7,135 bases of DNA, taken from assembly GCA_023428785.1 (NCBI GenBank), contig JAEYWU010000086.1:1-7135 (forward strand), read 5' to 3'. The DNA is from Pseudomonadota bacterium. Lineage in GTDB: Bacteria; Pseudomonadota; Alphaproteobacteria; Caulobacterales; Caulobacteraceae. The position numbers were made by a program, and so were the translations under genes. The notes under the pieces are model-generated. The model was given only the letters and a program-made list of their open reading frames with translations, was not told the DNA's origin and did no database searches. Every line of letters begins with the position of its first letter. The first letter of the stretch is position 1. Shown piece after piece: positions 1 to 5,868 of the stretch.

Positions 1-44
1 GGCACGACCAGCGCGACCCCGACGTCCGCCGCGGCCGCTACTAG
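1..44 (+). CDS. 3' end of a gene entering from the left (partial, product unknown)
   Basis: Reading frame 3 is open from the window edge and ends at a TAG at 42-44, giving the tail HDQRDPDVRRGRY. Every sense codon in this stretch ends in G or C, which matches the strong third-position bias of the certain genes here, so I read it as the last 13 codons of a plus-strand gene. It would converge on the amidohydrolase gene with only 3 nt between the two stop codons. The fragment is too short to assign a family. The other plus frames are also open for a while in this GC-rich stretch, so the call rests on codon-ending bias and the well-placed stop. Confidence 0.45.
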   Translation, partial: HDQRDPDVRRGRY

Positions 45-47
45 GTC

Positions 48-1697
48 CTACCAGCCCTCAGCCCGGTACGACTCCTGACCGCCCACGATGGTCAGGAGCG
101 CGCGGCCGTTCGGGATGTCTTCGGCCGGGACGGTCATCAGGTCGATATCGAAGACCGTGAAGTCGGCCTGGAAGCCCTCGCGGATCATTCCCAGCTCATC
201 CTCGCGGAACGAGGCGTAGGCCGGCGCCGTGGTGAACAATGCCAGGGCCTGCTCGCGGCTGACCGCCTCCTGGGGACGCCAGTCCGGGCCAGAAAAGCCC
301 TGTAGGTCCCGCCGCGCCACGGCCGCATAGAACTCGATCAGGGGCGAGCCCCGCTCGACCGGCGCGTCGGAGCCGCCGACGACCACCGCCCCGTCCTCGA
401 CCAGCGAGCGCCAGGCATAGGCCCCGTCCAGCCGCGCATCGCCGAGCCGGGCGGGCGCGAAATGCAAATCGCCGATCGCGTGGCTGGGCTGCATCGAGGC
501 GATGACCCCGTCGTCCTGGAAACGATGCAGGTCCTGGGGCCGCACGATCTGGGCATGCTCAACGCGCCAGCGGGCCTCGGCCGGAACGCCTGCCTGCTCG
601 TACCAGTCCAGCACCGAATCGTTGCCCCGGTCCCCGATGGCGTGGGTCGCCACCTGGATCCCGGCCTCGAGCGCGCGGGCGTAGGCCGGCAGGGCGACCT
701 CGGGCGTGATCTGCATCAAGCCCGACGTATGGGGCGCGTCCGCATAGGGTTCGAACAGGGCGGCCCCGCGCGAGCCCAAGGCCCCGTCTGCATAGACCTT
801 GATCGAACGCGTGATGACCCGCTCGTCGGTCGTGGCGCGGGGGCCACCATCCAGTAGCGGTCCGGCCTCGGCCAGGTCGACGGCGTTGTAGACACGGATA
901 TCCATGTCGCCTTCGGCGTTCATGGCTTCCATCAGCCCGACGTCGCCCCAGGCCACGCTCATGTTGTGGATCCCGGTCCAGCCCTGGCTGACATAGACCG
1001 CGATACCGGTCTGCAGTTGCCGCGTCCGCGCCTCGGCCGTATCGGCGGGCCGCAAGGCTTCCAGCAGGGGCATGGCCGCATCGACCAGCAGCCCCGACGG
1101 CGAGCCGTCGGCCTCGTGCTGGATTTCGCCGCCCTCCGGCGCCGGGGTGTCGGCGGTCACTCCGGCTGAGGCCAGGGCCGCGCTCGACGCGGCCAGGGCA
1201 TGGCCGTCAGCCCGGATCAGGACGACCACCCGTCCCGGCGCGGCGGCATCCAGGTCCTGGCGGTTCAGGAAACGGCCCTCGGGCCAGTGGGTCTCGATCC
1301 AGCCGCGCCCGAAGATCGGCCCCTCCGGATTGGCCTCGGCCCAGGCGGTCAGCCGCTCCATGGCGTCGGCGATCGAGGCCGAGCCTTCCAGATTGAGCGT
1401 CATCTCCCGCTGGCCGATGCCGATCAGATGCGCATGGCCGTCCGTGAAACCGGGGAACAGGGCCGCGCCCCTCAGGTCGATGCGGCGCGTATGGTCGGTG
1501 GCCAACGCCTCCGCCCCGGCCAGGTCGCCGACGTAGAGGATGGTCCCCTCATCGACCACGACAGCCTCGGCCGTCGGCTGTTCGGGATCGGCCGTGTGGA
1601 TCGGCCCGCCGAAAATCATCAGGTCCTGGGCCATGGCGGCGCCCGCGCTGAGAGCGAGAACCGAGGCGGCGGCGAGAAGCGGGGTCAAGGTGCGCAT
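48..1697 (-). CDS. Exported YtcJ-like metal-dependent amidohydrolase
   Basis: A 549-residue protein of the amidohydrolase superfamily, YtcJ/Amidohydro_3 type, which hydrolyses amide, carbamate or similar C-N bonds with one or two metal ions; the substrate cannot be told from sequence. Residues 1-24 form a Sec-type signal peptide with an AMAQ-like cleavage site, so it should act in the periplasm. The mature part starts with the small beta domain typical of the family. It then shows the metal-binding HxH in GFTDGHAHL (His88, His90), a lysine in IKVYADGALGSRGA (about Lys300), His352 in ATHAIGDRGND, His381 in WRVEHAQ and Asp445 in GGSDAPVE, all in the expected order, so it looks catalytically intact. 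An in-frame ATG at 1793 would add 32 residues, but they bury the signal peptide and use codons rare here (ATA, AGA, about 28% A/T third positions), so 1697 is the better start. No strong Shine-Dalgarno is visible. The gene is divergent from the next one. Confidence 0.92.
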   Translation of the reverse strand: MRTLTPLLAAASVLALSAGAAMAQDLMIFGGPIHTADPEQPTAEAVVVDEGTILYVGDLAGAEALATDHTRRIDLRGAALFPGFTDGHAHLIGIGQREMTLNLEGSASIADAMERLTAWAEANPEGPIFGRGWIETHWPEGRFLNRQDLDAAAPGRVVVLIRADGHALAASSAALASAGVTADTPAPEGGEIQHEADGSPSGLLVDAAMPLLEALRPADTAEARTRQLQTGIAVYVSQGWTGIHNMSVAWGDVGLMEAMNAEGDMDIRVYNAVDLAEAGPLLDGGPRATTDERVITRSIKVYADGALGSRGAALFEPYADAPHTSGLMQITPEVALPAYARALEAGIQVATHAIGDRGNDSVLDWYEQAGVPAEARWRVEHAQIVRPQDLHRFQDDGVIASMQPSHAIGDLHFAPARLGDARLDGAYAWRSLVEDGAVVVGGSDAPVERGSPLIEFYAAVARRDLQGFSGPDWRPQEAVSREQALALFTTAPAYASFREDELGMIREGFQADFTVFDIDLMTVPAEDIPNGRALLTIVGGQESYRAEGW

Positions 1698-1813
1698 GGG
1701 ACGAGGCTTAATCGGATTGCGATCCACCGAGAAGAGGATCGCGTCGCCCGTCAGTCTCTGTATGTGGCGCGACCGGTGATCCTCACGCACCATCGCCCGG
1801 ATCGGGGGGGTTC
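1698..1813. promoter_or_regulatory. Divergent intergenic region expected to hold two promoters
   Basis: These 116 nt separate the starts of the amidohydrolase (minus) and the orphan membrane protein (plus), so promoters for both should lie here unless they start inside a neighbour. I could not identify a convincing -35/-10 pair on either strand. A short inverted repeat, GATCC (1721-1725) and GGATC (1736-1740), is present but too short to call an operator. A run of seven G (1804-1810) sits 3 nt before the plus-strand ATG and is the only purine-rich element near it. A single TTAA (1708-1711) lacks the second half expected of a full CtrA box. Confidence 0.35.
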
Positions 1814-2731
1814 ATGAAGCGGCGCATTTCCAGGATTCTGAAGGTCGTGTCGCTGGTTCTGGCGGCCCTGGCCCTGACCGCCGTCTTCACCCTCGGCCTG
1901 GGCGTGGACCGCTACGCGCGCGGCCTGGCCATCGTGATGGAGACCTACGCCTCCGTCATCAATGTCCTGTTCGGCGCCCTGGTGGATACGGTGGCGGAGG
2001 TCCTGTCCGGCTGGGCGATCTCCTGGCTCAGCCTGCACCTGGATATCAGGCCGCACTGGAAAGACGTCTTCACCTTTATGACGCTGTACGCCTTCGCCGA
2101 CGCCGCCCAGTTCTTCGGGCGCAAGGACGCGTCAGGCGATCCCGCGGCGGCCCGGCGGCGCATCCCGCTCGGCGGCGAGAAGCGTATGGCCCTGACATCG
2201 CTACTGGTCGGCTTCACCGTCTCGCTCGCGGGCGCTGTGGTCGTGGGCCTGACGCCGCTGGACCGCAGTTGGGCCTCGACCCTGACCCTTGTACTGGCGC
2301 CGGTCACCGCCCTCTTCGTCTACTGGCAGGCCATTGCGCTGGCTCACGCGCAATGGAACCGCTGGAACTACGCCCAGGGCACGAAACAGCCGGTGGAGGG
2401 ATTCTGGCAGGCTTACCGGATCCGCGCCCTCTACGCCGTCCGGCGCTGTCTGGGCGGCGCGGTGCTCGGCATGATCCTGGCGGCGGTCCTGCGGGCGGCG
2501 GGGGTGGCGGCTCCCGGTATGGTGGCGCTGGGGCTTCTGGCCCTGGCGCTCGGCGGCTTCTGGATCTACCGCGCCTGGACCTCGCCGAAGGTACGCGCCG
2601 CGAGCGACCCGGCCGAGCGCCGAAGCACCCTGACATCCCACGACAACTTCCGCATGGGGGCCGACATCGTACTCAAGGTCGTCGCAGGCGGCCTGCTGGC
2701 CGTGGGCAACGCCGTGGTCGTCGCCGACTGA
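1814..2731 (+). CDS. Multi-pass membrane protein of unknown function
   Basis: A 305-residue protein I do not recognise. It opens with a basic stretch (MKRRISR) followed by a long hydrophobic helix at about residues 8-30, consistent with an uncleaved signal anchor. Residues 38-60 are moderately hydrophobic. Clear hydrophobic segments then occur near 125-147, 156-178, 212-230, 233-254 and 284-303, giving six or so membrane spans. Between the first and second groups lies a polar, aromatic-rich stretch (about 75-120) with HWKDVFTFMTLYAFADAAQFF and then a basic Arg-rich loop (113-124). A second polar loop (about 178-212) is rich in Trp, Tyr and Arg. No cysteine pairs, nucleotide-binding or catalytic motifs stand out. 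The ATG at 1814 is the first plausible start, preceded by a G run rather than a good Shine-Dalgarno. The next gene lies on the same strand 174 nt downstream, so co-transcription is possible but not supported by tight spacing. Confidence 0.85.
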   Translation: MKRRISRILKVVSLVLAALALTAVFTLGLGVDRYARGLAIVMETYASVINVLFGALVDTVAEVLSGWAISWLSLHLDIRPHWKDVFTFMTLYAFADAAQFFGRKDASGDPAAARRRIPLGGEKRMALTSLLVGFTVSLAGAVVVGLTPLDRSWASTLTLVLAPVTALFVYWQAIALAHAQWNRWNYAQGTKQPVEGFWQAYRIRALYAVRRCLGGAVLGMILAAVLRAAGVAAPGMVALGLLALALGGFWIYRAWTSPKVRAASDPAERRSTLTSHDNFRMGADIVLKVVAGGLLAVGNAVVVAD

Positions 2732-2905
2732 AGCTCGCCTTGCTCCCTGCTGCGCCGCATGGCAGGAAGCCGCCAACCAAGGACCCGCGTCCGCAAGGAT
2801 GAGCGGGTGGCTATCCCGGCCGCTGATCCGCCGGGGAACCTGACAGGCCCATTCAAGATGCGCCCCCGCTCGGGCGGCGGGCCTTCATTGTCTGTGCAAG
2901 CCGAG
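2732..2905 (+). other. Non-coding leader before the SulP gene with possible stem-loops
   Basis: The 174 nt between the membrane-protein stop and the chosen SulP start can be read in frame from an ATG at 2759. In that extension about 14 of 49 codons end in A or T, unlike the genes on both sides, so it is probably untranslated. Three candidate hairpins can be drawn. First, GCT-C-CCTGC (2742-2750) pairs with GCAGG-A-AGC (2762-2770), with CCTTG/CAAGG (2738-2742, 2778-2782) as an alternative outer stem. Second, GGAT-g-AGCGG (2797-2806) pairs with CCGCT-g-ATCC (2820-2829). Third, GGCCC (2846-2850) with GGGCC (2879-2883) encloses CGCCC/GGGCG (2861-2865, 2872-2876). None is followed by a T run, so they are not classic terminators. 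I match them to no known riboswitch. Chance pairing in GC-rich DNA remains possible. Confidence 0.3.
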
Positions 2906-4390
2906 ATGTCCGTATTTCAGTCCGCCCGTAAGCAGTGGCTGGCGAACCCGCGCAAGGATCTCCTCGCCGGAACCGTCGTGGCCCTGGCCCTCATCCCCGA
3001 GGCCATCGCCTTTTCCATCATCGCCGGCGTCGACCCGGCGGTCGGCCTCTACGCCAGCTTCGTGATCGCGGTCACCATCGCCTTCGTCGGCGGCAGGCCC
3101 GCCATGATCTCGGCCGCGACCGGGGCCATGGCCCTGGTCATGGTCACCGTCGTGCGCGAGCACGGGCTCGAGTACCTCTTCGCCGCCTCGATCCTGACGG
3201 GCGTGTTCCAGATCGGCGTCGGCCTGCTCAAGCTGGGCCGCTACATCCGCTTCGTGTCGCGATCGGTGATGACGGGCTTCGTGAACTCGCTGGCGATCCT
3301 GATCTTCCTGGCCCAGATGCCCGAGTTGATCGGCGCCAACTGGCAGACCTTCGCCCTCGTCGGCGCGGGCTTGGCGATCATCTACTGCCTGCCGCGTCTG
3401 ACCAGGGCCGTGCCCTCGGCGCTGGTGGCCATCATCGTGATCAGCGCCTTCGTCATCTGGAGCGGGCTGGATGTCCGCACCGTCGGCGACATGGGCGAGA
3501 TGCCCACCGCCCTGCCGCTGTTCCATCTGCCGATGGTGCCCCTGAACTGGGAGACCTTCTCCATCATCGCCCCAGTGGCGGCCACCCTGGCCTTCGTCGG
3601 CCTGCTCGAGAGTCTGCTGACCGCCAACCTGCTGGACGAGATCACCGACACGCCATCGGACAAGGACCGTGAGACGCGCGGCCAGGGCATCGCCAACATC
3701 GCCGCCGGCTTCTTTGGCGGTATGGCCGGCTGCGCCATGATCGGCCAGTCCATCATCAATGTGACCTCCGGCGCCCGGGGCCGTCTGTCGACCCTTTGGG
3801 CCGGCCTGTTCCTGCTGTTCCTGATCCTGGTGCTTCAGGACTGGGTCGCCCGCATTCCGATGGCGGCCCTGGTGGCGGTGATGATCATGGTGTCGGTCGG
3901 CACCTTCGACTGGGGCTCGGTGATGCGTCTGCGCTCGACGCCGGTGCAGTCCTCGATCGTCATGCTGGCGACCACGTTGACGGTGGTCCTGACCCACGAC
4001 CTGTCCAAGGGCGTGGTCCTGGGCGTGGTGCTGTCGGCGATCTTCTTCATGCGCAAGGTCGGCAAGACCGTCGTCGTCCAGGAGGTCGAGACCCCGGCCG
4101 AGGGACGCCTGAAGTACGCCGTCACCGGCAATCTCTTCTTCGCCTCGGCCGACGTCTTCGCCGCCAGCTTCGAGTATCACGGCCATCCCACCGAGGTTGA
4201 GATCGACATGTCCGGCGCGCACCTGTGGGACCTCACCGGCGTGGCCGCCGTCGACAAGGTCGTGTTCCGCTATCGCCGCATCGGCGCGAAGGTCCGGCTG
4301 ACGGGCATGAATGACGCCGCCCGGACGCTTGTCGCGAAGTTGGGCCGCCACGAACGCGAGCACCTGCCCGAAGGCTCAGCCGCCCACTAG
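2906..4390 (+). CDS. SulP/SLC26-family anion transporter with STAS domain
   Basis: A 494-residue inner-membrane transporter of the SulP (SLC26) family, whose members move sulfate, bicarbonate, dicarboxylates or other anions; the substrate here is not predictable. The N-terminal half carries the family signature region, with LAGTVVALALIPEAIAFSI and DPAVGLYASF at about residues 20-52, then TGAMALV near 72-78. The second half has GLLESLLTANLLDE (about 232-245), followed by the conserved RGQGIANIAAGFFGG and the GQSIINVTSGARGR segment (about 258-293). The many hydrophobic segments fit the 14-helix UraA-like fold. The C-terminal STAS domain runs from about residue 400 to 480 and includes NLFFAS and DMSGAHLWDLTGVAAVDKV; a Thr sits in the loop where anti-sigma-factor antagonists are phosphorylated. 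I start at the ATG at 2906 because MSVFQSARKQWLANPRKDLLAG resembles usual family N-termini; ATGs at 2759 and 2858 would add residues with non-coding-like codon use. Its stop is 9 nt from the stop of the convergent xylanase gene. Confidence 0.93.
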   Translation: MSVFQSARKQWLANPRKDLLAGTVVALALIPEAIAFSIIAGVDPAVGLYASFVIAVTIAFVGGRPAMISAATGAMALVMVTVVREHGLEYLFAASILTGVFQIGVGLLKLGRYIRFVSRSVMTGFVNSLAILIFLAQMPELIGANWQTFALVGAGLAIIYCLPRLTRAVPSALVAIIVISAFVIWSGLDVRTVGDMGEMPTALPLFHLPMVPLNWETFSIIAPVAATLAFVGLLESLLTANLLDEITDTPSDKDRETRGQGIANIAAGFFGGMAGCAMIGQSIINVTSGARGRLSTLWAGLFLLFLILVLQDWVARIPMAALVAVMIMVSVGTFDWGSVMRLRSTPVQSSIVMLATTLTVVLTHDLSKGVVLGVVLSAIFFMRKVGKTVVVQEVETPAEGRLKYAVTGNLFFASADVFAASFEYHGHPTEVEIDMSGAHLWDLTGVAAVDKVVFRYRRIGAKVRLTGMNDAARTLVAKLGRHEREHLPEGSAAH

Positions 4391-4399
4391 GTCAGGATC

Positions 4400-5455
4400 T
4401 CAGCCCAGCGCGTCCGCAAACGCCTGGGCGCTGGCCTTGGGCCGGCCGCCGTCATCGAACAGCAGCGGATTGTCCGGCTGGGGCGGCCGGTGCCAGTCGG
4501 CGCGGCGCAACCACGAATCTGAATCGCGCACGCCCCAGACAGTGACGCCGAACTGCTGGCTCTGGGACAGGCCGCGCATGGCCTCGGCGGCCTCGGCGAA
4601 GATGGCGCCCTGACGTGACGCGTCGCCGGTCGCGGTCGAGACATCGATCTCGGACACATGGACCTTGAGCCCCAACGAGGCCAGGCGGCTCACGGTGCGC
4701 TGGATCGCCCCCTCGGGCAGGCTGCAGTTGACATGGGTCTGGGTGCCGACGCCGGTCAGCGGCGCCCCGGCCTGAAGCAGGCCCTCGGCCAGCCGCATGA
4801 AGCCGTCCAGCTTTCCGGGATAGCTCTCCAGATTGTAGTCATTCAGGAACAGTTCGGCGTCCGCATCGGCCTCGCGCGCATGGTCGAAGGCCCGCCGCAC
4901 ATAGTCGGTCTGTCCCAGATTGCGGCTCCAGATGCAGTCCCGCAGCCGGCCGGAGTTGTCGTCCTCGACCGGCTCATTGACCACGTCCCAGCCGGTGACC
5001 TGTCCGCGATAGCGATCGCAGATGTCGTGGATGTAGGTCCGGTAGGCCTCGGCAAAGCCGCGCTGCGAACCATTCAGCCGCTCAAACCGGGGCGCGCTCT
5101 GGGCGTACCAGACCAGCGTATGGCCAAAGACCTCCAGCCCGTTCTGGCGGGCCCAGGAGCAGATGCGGTCCGCTCGGGAAAAGTCGAGGCGGTCGCCCTC
5201 CCCAAGGAAGGCTTCCATCTTCATCTCCCACTCGGGCGTCAGACGGCCGAAGTGGGTGGATGCCAGGTTGGCCCATGGCGCCTCGCCCAGCTGGCCTGTC
5301 ATCGCTGCCACGCCGAGCGGGAATGAGGTGCGGGTCTTCAGGGGTTCGAGATGCGATGGCCCGGCGGGCGCCGAACCGGAGGCCGAGACTCGCTCGCCGC
5401 CACAGGCGGCCAGCGCCAGTCCGCCCGCGAGGGCGGCGCGGCGGGTAGGGTTCAT
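4400..5455 (-). CDS. GH10 endo-1,4-beta-xylanase, predicted Tat-type lipoprotein
   Basis: A 351-residue glycoside hydrolase family 10 enzyme that should cleave internal beta-1,4 bonds of xylan with retention of configuration. The N-terminus MNPTRRAALAGG has a twin-arginine-like pair, and LAAC ending at Cys18 forms a lipobox, so an exported lipid-anchored protein is predicted. One GH10 barrel follows, with no carbohydrate-binding module. Visible landmarks are His112 and Trp116 in GHTLVWY, Asn160 and acid/base Glu161 in WDVVNEP, Gln239 and His241 in TQTH, nucleophile Glu269 in VSEIDV, and Trp307 and Trp315 in VWGVRDSDSWL. The usual EN.MKW motif near the start of the barrel reads PEWEMKME (Glu75, Trp76, Lys79), so Asn is replaced by Trp, and the His after LVW is Tyr117. 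The start codon overlaps the fliJ stop by 4 nt (ATGA, 5452-5455). There is no good Shine-Dalgarno of its own, suggesting translational coupling within a fliI-fliJ-xylanase unit. Confidence 0.93.
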   Translation of the reverse strand: MNPTRRAALAGGLALAACGGERVSASGSAPAGPSHLEPLKTRTSFPLGVAAMTGQLGEAPWANLASTHFGRLTPEWEMKMEAFLGEGDRLDFSRADRICSWARQNGLEVFGHTLVWYAQSAPRFERLNGSQRGFAEAYRTYIHDICDRYRGQVTGWDVVNEPVEDDNSGRLRDCIWSRNLGQTDYVRRAFDHAREADADAELFLNDYNLESYPGKLDGFMRLAEGLLQAGAPLTGVGTQTHVNCSLPEGAIQRTVSRLASLGLKVHVSEIDVSTATGDASRQGAIFAEAAEAMRGLSQSQQFGVTVWGVRDSDSWLRRADWHRPPQPDNPLLFDDGGRPKASAQAFADALG

Positions 5456-5868
5456 CTGGCCCGGGCGGCGCGGCGGATCGCCTGTTCGTCCATCACCGCG
5501 GCCTCGCGGCGCTGGGCGGCGACCAGCTGGTTCAGGCGGGTGGCCTCGGCCACATGCTCGAACTTCTTGAGTTCCTCGAAGGCACCCATCAGGGCGTCGC
5601 GGGCGCCGAGCTCTTCCTGTTCGACCGAGTGAAGGTCGGACTGGGCCGCGCCCTTCCTGATCTTCCAGCCGCCCAGATAGGCCTCGAGCAAGCTGGCCGA
5701 CGAGGCGCAGGCGCGCGCATTCTCGGTTTCCATCTCGCGCTCGGCGTCCAGCACGGCCAGACGCATTTCGGCGGTCGCGCGGCGCGTCGAGATCTCGGCC
5801 AGACGCTTCTGGAGCGTCTCGACCTCATAGTTCGAGATGCGGATCAGCGACTGGGCCCATTTGGTCAT
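5452..5868 (-). CDS. fliJ: Flagellar export protein FliJ
   Basis: A 138-residue, highly charged, almost wholly helical protein with the heptad-like pattern of a long two-helix coiled coil, interrupted near residues 62-75 (EAYLGGWKIRKG). This matches FliJ, the small soluble component of the flagellar type III export apparatus that binds the FliI ATPase ring, links it to the export gate FlhA and helps with chaperone cycling. FliJ sequences diverge strongly, so the name rests on size, coiled-coil character, the MTKWAQSLIRISNYEVE-type N-terminus and above all the position directly after fliI. Its ATG overlaps the fliI stop (ATGA, 5865-5868) and its stop overlaps the xylanase start in the same way. 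The protein has no signal peptide and should be cytoplasmic. The length is normal for the family and no damage is visible. Confidence 0.9.
   Translation of the reverse strand: MTKWAQSLIRISNYEVETLQKRLAEISTRRATAEMRLAVLDAEREMETENARACASSASLLEAYLGGWKIRKGAAQSDLHSVEQEELGARDALMGAFEELKKFEHVAEATRLNQLVAAQRREAAVMDEQAIRRAARAR

Noticed and set aside
1698..1793. Longer amidohydrolase starting at the ATG at 1793
   Set aside because: The 32 extra codons include ATA and AGA and many A/T endings, place the signal peptide internally and occupy nearly all of the divergent intergenic region.
1200..1817. 205-codon plus-strand open frame over the start of the amidohydrolase gene
   Set aside because: It lies opposite a well-supported gene, runs past the start of the next gene, and its composition is that of a shadow frame.
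2742..2829. SRP (4.5S) RNA or a known riboswitch in the leader, because of the GGAAGCCGCC stretch
   Set aside because: The conserved SRP loop core (GGTCCGGAAGGAAGCAGC-like) is absent, and none of the conserved riboswitch cores I know can be placed.
2759..2905. SulP N-terminal extension from ATG 2759 or 2858
   Set aside because: Codon endings look non-coding, the residues (many Pro, Gly, Arg) resemble no SulP N-terminus, and the ATG at 2906 begins a typical family start.
2885..4363. 492-codon open frame on the minus strand opposite the SulP gene
   Set aside because: It is extremely rich in His, Asp, Gly, Gln and Arg, with no domain pattern, as expected for the complement of a membrane-protein gene in GC-rich DNA.
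4404..4434. Inverted repeat CCCAGCG...CTGGGCGCTGG as terminator of the SulP transcript
   Set aside because: It lies within the xylanase coding sequence, has no T run and can be explained by Ala/Gly-rich codons.
4515..4525. Two adjacent GAATC sites as a CcrM-type methylation control element
   Set aside because: They arise from the codons for Asp-Ser-Asp-Ser in the xylanase and sit far from any promoter. Other single GANTC sites are scattered without pattern.
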